Assembly (NCBI GenBank): GCA_001599915.1
Contig: BCIG01000002.1
Location: 682,001-746,000 of the forward strand
Direction: 5' to 3'
DNA: 64,000 bases
DNA from: Symbiotaphrina buchneri
Lineage: Eukaryota; Ascomycota; Symbiotaphrinales; Symbiotaphrinaceae
Of the stretch, positions 25,030-36,524 are shown piece by piece; the stretch's first letter is position 1, and each line of letters starts with the position of its first letter. The notes below the pieces were generated by a model, which ran no database searches, was not told the origin of the DNA, and saw only the letters and a program-made list of their open reading frames with translations. Both the position numbers and the translations under genes were made by a program.

Positions 25030-25871
25030 GTTGTGGGATGAGATCGGGCAGGATCTCAAATGGTCGAGGCGGACTGATGACGGGGAGGGGGGTAGCGGTA
25101 CTCTGTTTCAACTTCAGAATAGGACGGAGGAGGTGAGTGAAGTCGAAATGGGAATCTCGGTGGAGACTAGCTACAACCGGCTAGAACAGACAGCTTTTCA
25201 ACGCGTACATTGTTATTACAATCATTACCAGCGGTAGCCCCAGACGGCAAGTGTACTGTCACTAAATACGCAGGACTCGTACCATTTCCCTTACCTTAAC
25301 TGCTCTGGCCCTTACACACACGGCGGCGCGCGCGTCGAGCGAGCCTTCCCGCCTTGAAGGCTGGGCTGGGCTCGTTTACTCTTTACCCTTTCGAGGCAAA
25401 CCCTTACGCAAGAGCGCTCACTGGCGCGTGTTGCTTTCCACGCTTCACGCTTCACTGCTCCTACCTACTTCTACCAAATCCACCACACGCCAGCCCCGAC
25501 GACTCTGTAAATTGCTGCAGATTAACTCCATTCCTATCCATTTAGCATACACCCAACCTCGACATTTTCCTTCCTCCGTTCCACCGACCACTTCCTCATC
25601 TCCCTCTCTCCGCCTCTCTTTCTCCCCATATCACCAACTCTTGGCCTCCAGCTGCCATAAAGTCACAACCAACATTCCGGCGTTGATCGATTCAACGTGC
25701 CGCTCCAAGGCTCCCCCAACTGCTCACTAAAAGTACACCCCGCGCCAGTCAGCAGGAGGGTGCAATTGGGTACAGGCAGATCGTGGAGTGGCTGCGAAGC
25801 TTTCGGGGCAGGCGTATCGGCTATGCCACGGTGACAAGACTTGCCTGGGTGCGGGATCTTCTAGGAGACGG
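25030..25871. other. Divergent promoter region, SmD2 / GATA gene
   Basis: An 0.84-kb gap between divergent genes. It has a TACCTTAACTGC element near 25294, a CGCGCGCG-like stretch at about 25322-25340, and long pyrimidine-rich tracts at 25430-25640 typical of fungal 5' regions. Open frames here are low-complexity and unsupported. Confidence 0.55.
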
Positions 25872-28800
25872 ATGATGACTCGCCCCGGTGTGGCGCCTAC
25901 TCGCTCTGTAGTGCTGCCACATGGCCCATTGGCCGCGCAGTCTGGAGAAAATCCTGTGCAACATCCGGGGGAAAGCGGTCATGAGGGACTATCTGCACGG
26001 CCTATGAGAGGTGATGCGAGCAGTCCTCGTGCTTCCGAGGGGCTTGTGCTGACTACAATCGCTCAATTACAGTCAAGGTTCTCTATACATTCGACGACCA
26101 GAACAAGACCAACTGTCTAGCTAGACTACCACACGAGGTCAAAGTACAGACAGCACAACTGGAGGAGAACACCTTGATAGGAGTAGTCGAGCTCAAACTC
26201 TGCATCCAAGCCATTGTTTCCGCAAGGTGAGTGCACGGTGTTAGATGATCATTATACGCGAAACTAAAGCGTTACAATTTGGTCATCCTGTCTTGCTGAT
26301 ACGCTGCTCTCCACAGTCCAGAACTTGTTGCGAAGCTGGGCCAGGACTATACAGTCTATGCATACGACTACTCGGAATATGAAACTCCGCTGGTGGGTCA
26401 AGGAATGCTCTCCTGGGTGCTGGCTTCCTCATCTCCTACTCCAGCAGTACCCGCTCACCAGTCGTGTACGATGGTTACTGGCCGGGTCTGCAAGAATATC
26501 CTTGGATTCTTCTCCAATGGGGCCCGGGAGACGCTTGAGGTCAAGCTGCGTCTGGTGCCTGTACCCACCTGCCTTCAAAGTGAATACATTAGCAGTATGG
26601 AGAAATACAGGGAGCTAAGCAAAGCCATCGCTACTACGCCTGAGGCTACTGCTTGGACAACGTTCATGAAGGCTAATCCCGGCCTGGGGCAAGCGTACTC
26701 GGAACAATCCAGCCACGTTCCATGCCAGGCAGTCGATGCCATGCACCACAGCGGCTTGGTGCCGCGTCCAAGCCCGAGTCAGGAGCTCCTGGCCCGGCAA
26801 CGGTTGCCAGAAGCTGTCAGCGCATCAGCCGACACCATCTCTGACCAAACTCGAATGCCTGTGCCTGCAATAACAGGCAGAACGGATCTTAGCAGGACTT
26901 CCACTCCTGGTGCAAGTCCTGTACCCACCCAAGCTGGACCTGCTATTAGACGGACGGTACAGTCGCGCCCAGCCTCAAGAGCGGCAAAGAGGCAAGGAAA
27001 CGGAGACCAGGATCCAGGCGCGCAGGAGAATGCCAGTGGAAATGCAAGCGGAGAACACGCCGGTCAAGTGGACGAGCCTGAAGGACCCAACTCGAAGAAG
27101 AGAGCTAGGGTGGTGAAAACGGATTGGCAAGGGACCGCTTCATTTGGAAGCAAGTCCGACTCCTTACGGGTTACAGCCAGTGCAGCTGCATCGATTCGCG
27201 TACACCGGCCGATTCCGATCAAGCCGGCCCCCGTTCAATCTGACTCCCAGGATCAGCCACGAGCACCGACGCCTCGACCCCACACCGCACAACAATCGCG
27301 CAAACGAAAAGGCCAAGCGGCTCGTAATGACCTTCGGCGGACATCTACTGACCAGCACAGCCCAAATTATGTCTCACCATATCCTCCACTACAGGAAGGC
27401 CGGCTCGATTCACGAGATGGAAGCGTGTCAGGTACACCCATTGAGTTAGGCTCATCCCCCCCGGTAATCGAAGACTCGCCTGCGCCCTCAAGCCCAGGGC
27501 TGCCGACAATGCCGCAAGATATCGATTCGGGTTTCATGAGTGGTACTCTCGAGGAGGATTCTGAGGATCTTCACAGCGCGTCCACAACCCGAGGGACGGG
27601 GCAAGTCGGGAAATGCGGGCATTCTTCTTTGGGCAAGGATAGACGATGGAACTCCTCACGCGAACTGACTTTTGCTCATGAGACTCCCGGACCTCCTGAG
27701 ATGCTGCCAGCTAAGATATTACCTCGACCTTCGCATGATCTAGAGAGGAAGCGCAAGGTTACACGTCTGTCGAAAGAGGCCAGCGCAATTGCTTCTTCGG
27801 ACGACGTACCCTCGTATTGCCAGGATAGTAGGACTATTAGCGGGACGCATTCCCTCTCTCTTCCTGGGTCTGGTGTTCTCCCGAATTGGCAAACATCTCC
27901 GCCTTCGCTCTCTCGTGCCTTGTCTTTCCCGGAGATTCCGGCCAGTGATCCAGTCACTGCACGCTCTGAAGATAAGCAACAAGCCCCAGGCCTGCGGAGA
28001 ATAGAGCCTCGGCCAACACAGGTCGAAATGAGGCAGGAAGTGCCCGCCCCTGTGGAACAGGTTGCCCCTGCCCCTGCCCCTGCCCCGAAGAAGGCAAAAA
28101 GCACGCGCTCAAGCTCAATCTCCAAGCCACGGAGCGGGTCTGGCGCAAAGCGAAAGAAAGGTATTCAAGAACGACTAGCAAATTCCATTGCTGCCGGTAC
28201 AATGCCGCCATTCTGCGAAAATTGTGGCGCTATCGAGACACCAACCTGGCGTAAGGCATATTATAAGATATACCTTGGGTGCCCCGAGCAAGTGGAGCTG
28301 CCGAATAACGACGATGGGTCTATTGTCATGTTTGATGAGCTGCATAGGGATGAAACAGGAAAGATACAGTCTTTCAGGCTGATCAAGAAATCATTGCAGG
28401 AAGAGGAGCTGGGATACTATCCTATACTTCTTTGTAATCGTACGCACTCGCCTTCTCGCACTATGACATGCCATTACTGATACCTAACAGCTTGCGGATT
28501 ATATTTGAACAAATCAAATTGCATGAGACCAAGGGAGATGTGGGACAAAGAGACAACTATCAAGAATAAGAGTGTACAGTCAACTAAAAAGCACCTGGTG
28601 AAGGGCGAAGAAAGAAGGTCTTCACAAAGCGAAATCAAGACCGAACAGCGTGAAATACCCCTTTCAGCTATCCAAATAGATGAAGTCAGCAAGCAGGACG
28701 CCGAGGAGGATGGCCAAAATGAATTCGAGGCAAAAGAGCGGAGTTACAAACATTCAAGGACGGGACGAAAACGTGCTGCTAGTCTGGAGCCTCCGAGTTC

Positions 28801-29767
28801 AGCCAAACGTCAAAAGGGGCTGAGCCAGAACGCTGCTACTGCTGCACTGCATAGGGCAATCCAGTCTAGTCCGGTCCGGTTTCTAGGATCTCAGGATAGC
28901 CCGATTGAGCTTGACCTCACTCCAAAGCCGACCAGGCGGTTGTTGTTTGATTCTCCAAGAAAACCCGGCGAGGTGAAATCGCTTGACTACGAACCCAGAC
29001 GGAAGACGGGCGTAGATTCAGCAAATGATGTTGGGCTGCCTTTGAATCAGTTGGAGCGAGACGCCTCGATGGAGAGCGACAAGGAGAACAAGCCACCGAA
29101 GACTGGTGTCGACGAGTTCAATCATTTGTTCGAAGAACAAGAAGAACCTGACCGCCCGACAACTCCCACTCCTTCGAGCAGAGGTGCGGTCTCGGCTTTC
29201 AAAACACCTAACCGACCTACTTTCGAAGGGAAGACAACTCCTCCCAAGGATATCTTCTGTTCAGCGGCAGCAAAAAATGTCCTGCTCGCTCCATGTACGC
29301 CGGAACAGCGAAAGCTATCCCGGATGAGCGGCAATACAGTTGGTGGTGTAGAGATGACACCGTTCACTGCGCAGTTGCACCAACTCTTATCCGAAGCAAA
29401 TGCAACACCGTCCGGAACGCACATAGATTTCCCCGCACTCCCTTCTCTCGATCGCATCTCACCGGGGCGGACGTCGGCACTTCTGCTTCAGGACTTTGTT
29501 GCAGACGACCTGCTGTCGACGGACATGGCGATGCCGAGCTCACCGCCGGCATTCTTTTCTTTGTATGAAGATCCAGTGGAGCCTACTTCTGGGCTTTGGA
29601 GCGATTACGAGTTACCTAATATCGCTGGCGGACAAGCTCATGGCTTCTGGGCCCCACATGACGATCCTACGAGCCAGCTGAGCGCAACAGGCGTCGACAG
29701 TGATGGTGGCGAGGCAGATGTCACCGTCGATTTCTCCACAATCATAGAGGAGATGAGAAACGCCTAG
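25872..29767 (+). CDS. Spt21/Ams2-like GATA-type chromatin factor
   Basis: Exons 25872..26010, 26073..26226, 26317..28439 and 28491..29767 give 1,230 residues. The N-terminal domain (about 45-190) reads VKVLYTFDDQNKTNCLARLP, IGVVELKLCIQAIVSASPEL, YTVYAYDYSEYETPLVGQGM and MVTGRVCKNILGFFSNGARE, matching the fungal Spt21 family. A long Ser/Pro-rich linker follows. A GATA-type zinc finger lies at about residues 730-810: CENCGAIETPTWRK and CNACGLYLNK are canonical halves, but 69 residues separate the Cys pairs instead of the usual 17-20. Spt21 in budding yeast drives histone gene transcription and silencing; Ams2 in fission yeast is a GATA factor needed for histone genes and CENP-A loading. A similar nuclear role is inferred. 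Start chosen at MMTRPGVAP; the next codon is also ATG. Confidence 0.88.
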
Positions 29768-30011
29768 AGCGGTGTCAAGGCGTTCTGGAGCATTTGAACG
29801 GCGTTGAGTTACGTATCGCATGTGTTCGACAATGGACGGAGGGCAATGTGATACAGAGCATTGAGAGACACCAGCAGCCTATATCATAGACCTGCCTATA
29901 TCATTCTTTCCCAATTCCTCAGTAATGCAGTGGCCTACCTATCCCATTACCACGCGACACCGCAACGCCAGCAAGACTAGACCCAGTATGCTCTTATCCA
30001 TCACTTCCTTG

Positions 30012-30463
30012 TTACTCCATCGTGTCATAGAATATCTCTTTGTAGCGATGCGTGGCATCTACGACGGCATCGACGGCGTTGAAGTCTGGGCCCGCGAGGG
30101 TCAGATCGGGTGCTATTGGACAGAAGGTGGACGAGGGCTGGTCGGAGACTTACCGATGTTGTTTCCGAAGTCGGTTGCAGCAAAGATCTTCAAGCTGAGG
30201 TCTGGGTTGACCTTGCCGACCAACTCGACGGCCGAGTCGAGCGAGAGATGACTGTCCTTTCGGACAACATGTCAGCGTGGGTCAACAGGTAGGACCGGGC
30301 ACGAAGGAAGGGTTACTCTGTTCAGGTGGGCAATGACGCTGCCACCTGCGTCGATGGTGGCTTGATCACCGCGCAGCTGGGTGACCTTCCCGATGATCCG
30401 GACCGTCTGGCCCTGGAAGCTCTCCAGATACTGGGCGTTTATACGAGGGGTTGTCTCTGACAT
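30012..30463 (-). CDS. RPA3: Replication protein A subunit 3 (Rpa14)
   Basis: Exons 30317..30463, 30154..30256 and 30012..30112 (minus strand) give 116 residues, the size expected of fungal Rpa3. It is one OB fold: INAQYLESFQGQTVRIIGKV, QATIDAGGSVIAHLNR, then SLDSAVELVGKVNPDLSLKI and FAATDFGNNI, ending with the amphipathic helix FNAVDAVVDATHRYKEIFYD that forms the RPA trimerisation bundle. Rpa3 stabilises the heterotrimer that coats single-stranded DNA in replication, recombination and checkpoint signalling in the nucleus. The gene is convergent with the GATA gene, 244 bp away. The final intron is 41 bp, among the shortest in the window. Confidence 0.93.
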
Positions 30464-33400
30464 GGTGGCTGGTCGGCGGTTTTGAGCAGATGTGAGGGAT
30501 ACGATCTCAACGGCGCACGGAAGTTGTGGATGTACAATCGAGTGAACAACGAGTAATAGGTAATGATGGGACACTTCAGAGCAACGTTTAGCAGTCGGAC
30601 AAAGTACGAACATACGCGGTACTTCTTTAGAGTGCCATCGCGACATGAAGACGCGCTAAACGCGAAATCACGTGATTGCCCCGCTGGCTTGCTGCCGGAC
30701 AACACAACGAGTTCTTATCTTGCATTAAATATCGATGGATCTTGTCAATCTATGCCTCCTCCCTGCGATTGGTACCTATCAATGTATGAATCTGACGCAC
30801 TGGGCCGTACTGCCAACGGAAACTCTATCAGGAACTGCTCTCCTTCGTAGGACAAGTACCACCTAATCGCTAGATGCTATGCATCGGTATGAGCAAAAAA
30901 TGTACTCCGTATTTCGACAATAATTGCACACGTTGCGCTACTACCGTTCCTAGCTCCCTCGTCACCGCCGGCAGGTCCAGCCAAAAAGCCTCCACGTTCT
31001 AGTGCACGGGATCAACAAAAGCCGTTGACACATCGGCCTGATGATGATGATGATGATGATGCACAAGGTCTAAAATAGTGAAAAGGAAATTGTGGGGAAA
31101 TCTTTCAGGCGTCCATCCCTCCAAGCGTACGAATTCAGTTTACAGGTGGCCAGTGGTCTGTCCTAAAATACGGCTACATCGTACCTTACCTTACTTTACT
31201 TTTGTATTGGAAGCAGAGGTAAGATTGATCGACAGCGAAATGGAGGTTGAACCGGTCCAATTGCAAAGATGGGTTGATTATTGAACGGCACCATCGTCAG
31301 CCCTCGCCATTCGTCAGGGAAATGATGCCGATGGTCCCGGCCGTCTGTCAATCCGTTGCGTCAGCGGCGTCTCGCTTCGCGCTTGGGCCATGAGCGTGCT
31401 CGGGGAAAACTTAGCGCGAGGGGATATCTCCTCCGGTAGGGGTACCTTACGTTCGTGCATACGTACTTCTTAGAGGCGGCCGGGAGACAGCCATATCGAA
31501 ATGCTTGTCAAGGGTAAGAAGCGAATCTAGGAAAAGGAGACTATCAATTACGAACCTAAGGTAAGGTAGCTAAGAGACTTTTCGTACACGGGTTGCTACC
31601 TTAATATTACCCGCAATCTCCACCGACGATAGCTGGACTAATCCTCTCTCCCGGCTGGAAGAGAGACTCGCCCGCCCCCGGCTACGAAGCACTCCAGGCT
31701 GGTGCAGAACTGATGATAGGCGGAGCTATTTCCGGCGGCATGGAAAGAGCGTAGGAGGGGGCCGGCGGTGATGGCCATCTACTTCCGAGAGTCAGATACA
31801 GCGCCCTGTCAATTGGCTGATCCGCTCATGGTTCTTTTGCCTTCGTATCAGCTAGCTTGGGAAGCCTCGGTCGAGTTCTTTGCATTGACTTCGAAGGTCC
31901 CTGGCGCGTAGCGAATGGCAGCTACGCCATCTGTTAATGCTCGTGTTCAATCGTTCCAGCAAGCGCAGTGTCTGTAGCGATCGAGATGCTTGTTCGAGCT
32001 ATGTCCAGGAGAACTGACAATGGCCCGCTACTACTTGGCATGCATGTTAGGGGACATCAAGCCACAAGGTCATGCAAGCAGCAGGAGTTGGGACCACTGG
32101 CGGGAATTGAGAAGGCGCTTCTTCGTGACGGACGGAGATAAAATCAGTGTGGCGAGTTCCTGGAACCATATCCCAAGCATCGGGATTGCTTCTGGATGGG
32201 ATTTTTGAACTTTGCCATGGCGATCACTCGATGCCCATCCCTTCCTTACCGTTAGGCTGCACTGCTCCACAGGCTAAGGTAGGTATCTTCGGGTGTTACG
32301 AAGTCCTTGCTACTTCGTACCTTATGGAAGGCATGTGTTGTGCGCTGCTGCGGGATGACGTCGGCGGTTGACAAGCTTGTGGATGTGTGGGGCATACTAA
32401 ACAGCATGTCGGTTGATGCAACACAGCCAGACGTTAGGTGTACAGTATGTACTACGAAGTAAGCGTTACAGCAACGATGAACGGAAGGATACAGAGTAAT
32501 CACCTTACCTGATGTATCCATCGGATGCACCACAGGGACGGCTTCTCATCATTATTGGATCGGGGATCTTGCCCGAGCACAGCTCTTCCCGTTCGACCCC
32601 CTCACCGCTGAAAAGGAGGGGGGGCTTCCTACATGGAAGTACCGAGTACGCAGGATATTCTGGACTTTCCCCGAGAAGAACGCTGTGCATTTCCGACCGG
32701 TATTATTACCTGTGTTGAGAGAGGATAAGGCAGGTAAGGTAAGGTAAGTCAGGTTGGCCATGAATCTAGGACCACAATCTCGTGCTGCGGACTCCTCGCA
32801 CTCCTGTACGAAGGTAGTGTGTACCTCGTACCGGACGAATGTGCCAGTCTGCCTGAAAACGACCAATTGTGGGACGTGCTGCGGCAGGGATTCTTACTCG
32901 TCAGGACAAAGTTGAAACGCGTGCGGTCAAGGTGGAGAAACGGCAGGTGCAGCGCGATCAGCCAAGCTAGCCCACTGTGGCATGGGCGGGGGACGAGCAT
33001 GGTATGTACTTACCTTACCTAGAGTACCTCACCTGACGTCTGTGGTCTGGTTGTTCCATGCTTGTTGCTTGTTGGTCGATGGGAGACTGTGTGACAAGGA
33101 CGGTTAGGCCCAAGGTACGCTCGCGGTACGTACTCGTATCTTCTCGAAAACTGGGCGCCGGCCGCCAAATGCGATCGTAGCCCAACATTTCGATCTTGGT
33201 GCAAAACGAAGCCCACCAGCCCGCCTTAGCCTCTAACCACACACAAGTGACACAACACGGGATTTCCACACCTTTGACCAGACGAATCACCGGAACAGTT
33301 AACATACTGCCCAGCTAGGTAAGGTAGGTCCTGCACGGGGTCTTCCGTACTTGTCAACAAACAAGACACACGGCAGATGCCCCGCACCGTGGCAGACTTG

Positions 33401-34647
33401 TGTGTGGTACTGTAATTTGTGGCTTTGTTTTGCTTCTCTGACCATGGCCCGGAAGCCAGTCAGGATGGGAGAGTCAGGGAAGGAAAGTGCTGTAGGCGCC
33501 ACAGCGAAACCGTGAAGCTTGGCAAGCGTCGCAGGTAAAGAAAGGTACCTTACCTTACCTTAGACATTACCGGTTATTGAAAGATCTTCTCTTTTCCTTT
33601 ACGACGACGTACCTACCTTACCTTACCTTACTTACGGGTGAGTACCTGATGTGCTCAGATGCCTCGTACGAGTCCAGTAACTTGGTGCTCTACTTGTTTT
33701 TACCCCAGTTCGGCTATGATGATCGACACTAGGCGTTGAAGGCTTAACGAACATCGAACAGTTCGTACCTATGGGAGGGTGAGGAAGGTACTCTTGACCT
33801 CCCATCCTTGCCTATTCTTGCCTGACCTTGCCGTTCCTGTACCTTAGGCTGGTCCGTCAGGAGCTGTGGCGTCATCTAGGTCGGTTCGAGTGGAGTTTGC
33901 TTCCGGCGAGTTCTTGCCTCTTCAGTGGCCCCCGGGCCGCCATGAATGGCATCCTAGACTAGTTTAAGCCAAAATTCCGCATCAGAGACCAATGTCCATG
34001 CCTGCTTTCTGATGCATTTGTCGCTGCATCAACACCGAACAAATCAAAAGCCGAGCCGCTGCCAGAGAGCTACCACCATAGCTACCTGAGCTATGCCATA
34101 GTGTACTTTTGTACTCCCGCGCCCAGCACCTACAGTACCTTACCTACCTTACCTTACCTTACTGTACCTCTCTTCTACCTTGCCGAAGTGCACAAGAACA
34201 GACACAGCGCCCCCCCTCCCCTCCATCCATCCTTCCTTTCTCTCTGTGCTTCCCATACTACAAGTACCTCACCAGGCCCACGCCTGACAACCACCTGACA
34301 CCACTCCGTCCAGCACCAGCATACATACCTCAACATAGCTTACGTTGTGTCCTCTTTCCGCCTACCACCCGCTCAACCATCGGATTGACAGACAAACAAA
34401 ACAAAGCCAGTCCACAGGTGCTCAAGACCACCTCGGCTACCATTTAATTGAGTCTTCTCTACTGCACGACTCTTTGACAGGAACAATCAAGAGCAAGGAC
34501 GACGGGAACCACATACAATTGCAATAACCAATAATCTCACTGTGGAAGGCACCAGGACCGACATTGATACAGCTTGGGAAAGGCCCTCATCCACCGCCTC
34601 AGCAGACACTCGCAGCGTCTGTTTATTGTTATCCTGCATCAACAGTC
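30464..34647. other. 4.2-kb gene-free region upstream of bZIP gene
   Basis: The largest intergenic stretch in the window. It contains a (ATG)7 microsatellite (31041-31061) and at least nine TACCTTACC/GGTAAGGTA runs, near 31186, 31558, 32505, 32728, 33010, 33317, 33545, 33612 and 34137. Pyrimidine-rich sequence at 34195-34400 and a run of ACA/CAA-rich sequence suggest the 5' leader of the bZIP transcript. Several 60-100 codon open frames exist on both strands, but none has a recognisable domain or linking splice sites. I saw no transposon ends or RNA gene. A small unrecognised gene or ncRNA cannot be excluded. Confidence 0.6.
31041..31061. repeat. (ATG)7 microsatellite
   Basis: Seven perfect ATG/GAT trinucleotides in non-coding sequence. 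Confidence 0.95.
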
Positions 34648-35901
34648 ATGGCTGCTGCCACGCAAAGCTACCCGAACCCGATGCTGTCCGACACCTTGCC
34701 CACACCGGGCTTCTTCACCGCTGCCATTGCAGCTGATGAGAGTCTGAATGTCTTCGAAAACTCCTTCAAGGAGACGACCGGTGCTGCAAACCAGGCCCGG
34801 TACTCCGATCAGGATGTAGCAGACAACCAGTTCCTACGCACGTATGCAGATGAGGTCTTCTCGCCGCTGTTTGGGCTGTCACCTAGGGTTCAGAGCCCTC
34901 TCGCGCCCGGCTTGATTAGCAAGCCAGATACAGACGCTCCGTCACAAACCGTCGAAGCAATCAAGCCTCCGGTCTGGGCGGGCTCGGAAAGCAAACAGCC
35001 GCAATTGGGAGAGCTGTCGGTACTTTCGCAACAGCCATCACCTCCACGCTCTTCAAGATCACCCGCCGACTCGGATTCCAAAGAAGACTCTGCTCAGTCC
35101 CTCCTCTCATCTTCCCTCGATAAGATTCTCACCCACCACAACACCACAGGCACGAGGGCGCAGCATGGCCAGGTGACTCCTCCAGACAACCATTCTCCAA
35201 ATCCTCTTGTGGGGAAAGATGAAAGCAGCTGCCATAGCCCCGTCCAGCCCAGTCAGTCTCAGTTACCCACGACATCTACATCCTCAAAGAGAAAGCGGAG
35301 TAGTCAGGTCAGCCAACCCGCGGCCGTGAACGAGGATCAACCCTCAAAGCGGCAGCGTAAGTCGAGCGTCAGATCCAAGTCAGTGAGCGAAGATATGGAA
35401 CCAACAGGTGACGTCGAAGAGGATGCAAAGAGAAGTAGGTTTTTGGAACGCAATCGGGTTGCTGCAAGCAAATGTAGACAAAAGAAGAAGGAGTGGACGA
35501 ATAATTTGGAGAACCGGGCGCGAGAGCTCCAGAACAGCAAGAATCAGCTGTCGTTGATAGTGAGCTCGCTAAAGGACGAGGTTCTGTATCTGAAAGGCGA
35601 GCTGCTCAAGCACACCAACTGCAATTGCACCAGGATCCGAGACTACTTGAATCAAGAAGTCACTAACCTCTCCCATCGGCCATCATATTCGTCGCGGATC
35701 ACATCAATGGGTATGCCCATGTCAGTGGCCTCCTCACCACAGTTGTCTGCTGGTGCTACGAGCCGAAGCGGCAGCATCAGCTTCTATCCGATGGAATCTA
35801 GCCCGGTAGCCGTGCCACCGCTCTCCGTGGCCGGGTCCGTGTCTCCTCTTAGTGCCAGCCCGATGATCCCACAACTGAAGGCTGAGCCCGAGCTCATCTG
35901 A
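34648..35901 (+). CDS. ATF/CREB-family bZIP transcription factor (AtfB-like)
   Basis: A single exon of 417 residues. The start is the first ATG in the frame (MAAATQSYPNPMLSDTLPTP). The N-terminal ~260 residues are Ser/Pro/Gln-rich with no fold, and carry SKRKRSS and SKRQRKSS basic clusters likely to act in nuclear import. The bZIP spans about 262-325: basic region RSRFLERNRVAASKCRQKKK with the NxxAAxxCR DNA-contact signature, then leucine heptads through LENRARELQNSKNQLSLIVS and LKDEVLYLKGELLKH. The following CNCTRIRDYL is typical of the ATF/CREB branch (AtfB/Atf21) rather than AtfA, whose osmotic-stress domains I do not see. Such factors act downstream of the Sak1/Hog1 MAP kinase in oxidative and spore stress responses. 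The 4-kb upstream region without genes fits complex regulation. Confidence 0.88.
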   Translation: MAAATQSYPNPMLSDTLPTPGFFTAAIAADESLNVFENSFKETTGAANQARYSDQDVADNQFLRTYADEVFSPLFGLSPRVQSPLAPGLISKPDTDAPSQTVEAIKPPVWAGSESKQPQLGELSVLSQQPSPPRSSRSPADSDSKEDSAQSLLSSSLDKILTHHNTTGTRAQHGQVTPPDNHSPNPLVGKDESSCHSPVQPSQSQLPTTSTSSKRKRSSQVSQPAAVNEDQPSKRQRKSSVRSKSVSEDMEPTGDVEEDAKRSRFLERNRVAASKCRQKKKEWTNNLENRARELQNSKNQLSLIVSSLKDEVLYLKGELLKHTNCNCTRIRDYLNQEVTNLSHRPSYSSRITSMGMPMSVASSPQLSAGATSRSGSISFYPMESSPVAVPPLSVAGSVSPLSASPMIPQLKAEPELI

Positions 35902-36524
35902 GTGGAATCACAGTGCAGGGTCTCTGGTTATGGGAATCAGTTATCGCTGAACACTCTCCAGCACAATTTTTTGGCGTGCTCGTCCTTGAGTCAGATTTCG
36001 TGCGGGGCAGGGGGGGAAATCTCGGTCACGGAAAAAGGGGCTCTTCGTCGGAGGTATTATTGCATTTTTCGAGCGTGGAGAGTCATCAATGGGTTGACCG
36101 GAATTGGAGTTGCGGGCGTTAACTCTCGCGGCTCATGAGCCTGCCTCCAATGGCGTCCTGGCATTTGGCTATCTTGAGATTCTTAATAGCTGCACCCGTA
36201 GCCAAAATACCGAAATTCTTTAATCGTCTTTTCTGTGCCATAAGCACTGCTCACAACTGCTCTAGGTTCCTCTCCAGACGCACAACCAATGTGTACATAC
36301 ATGCCTGGGATAACATAGGCCAAAGCGATTGTAATTGCAGCCCTGTCGCGCGACTCAATTGGGTCCTCTCCATGCTTGCACCAAGAACATCCCAGATATG
36401 CAGAAAGCGATCACGTTCAAACAGAAATGAACCGCGCCGGTGCCGTTGGCCAATTCCCTACCTACGTATGCACGTCTAGACTAGAGCAGACACAAAACGT
36501 ACGCCAAGAGCGGGCAGACTACTG
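35902..36524. other. Convergent intergenic region
   Basis: A 0.6-kb gap between the 3' ends of the bZIP and hydrolase genes. A further small coding exon of the hydrolase could lie near 36440-36475, see that gene. No other feature is seen. Confidence 0.5.

Noticed and set aside
30464-34647. A decayed transposon in the long gene-free region
   Set aside because: No terminal repeats, no transposase or reverse-transcriptase-like frame, and no clear base bias were seen.
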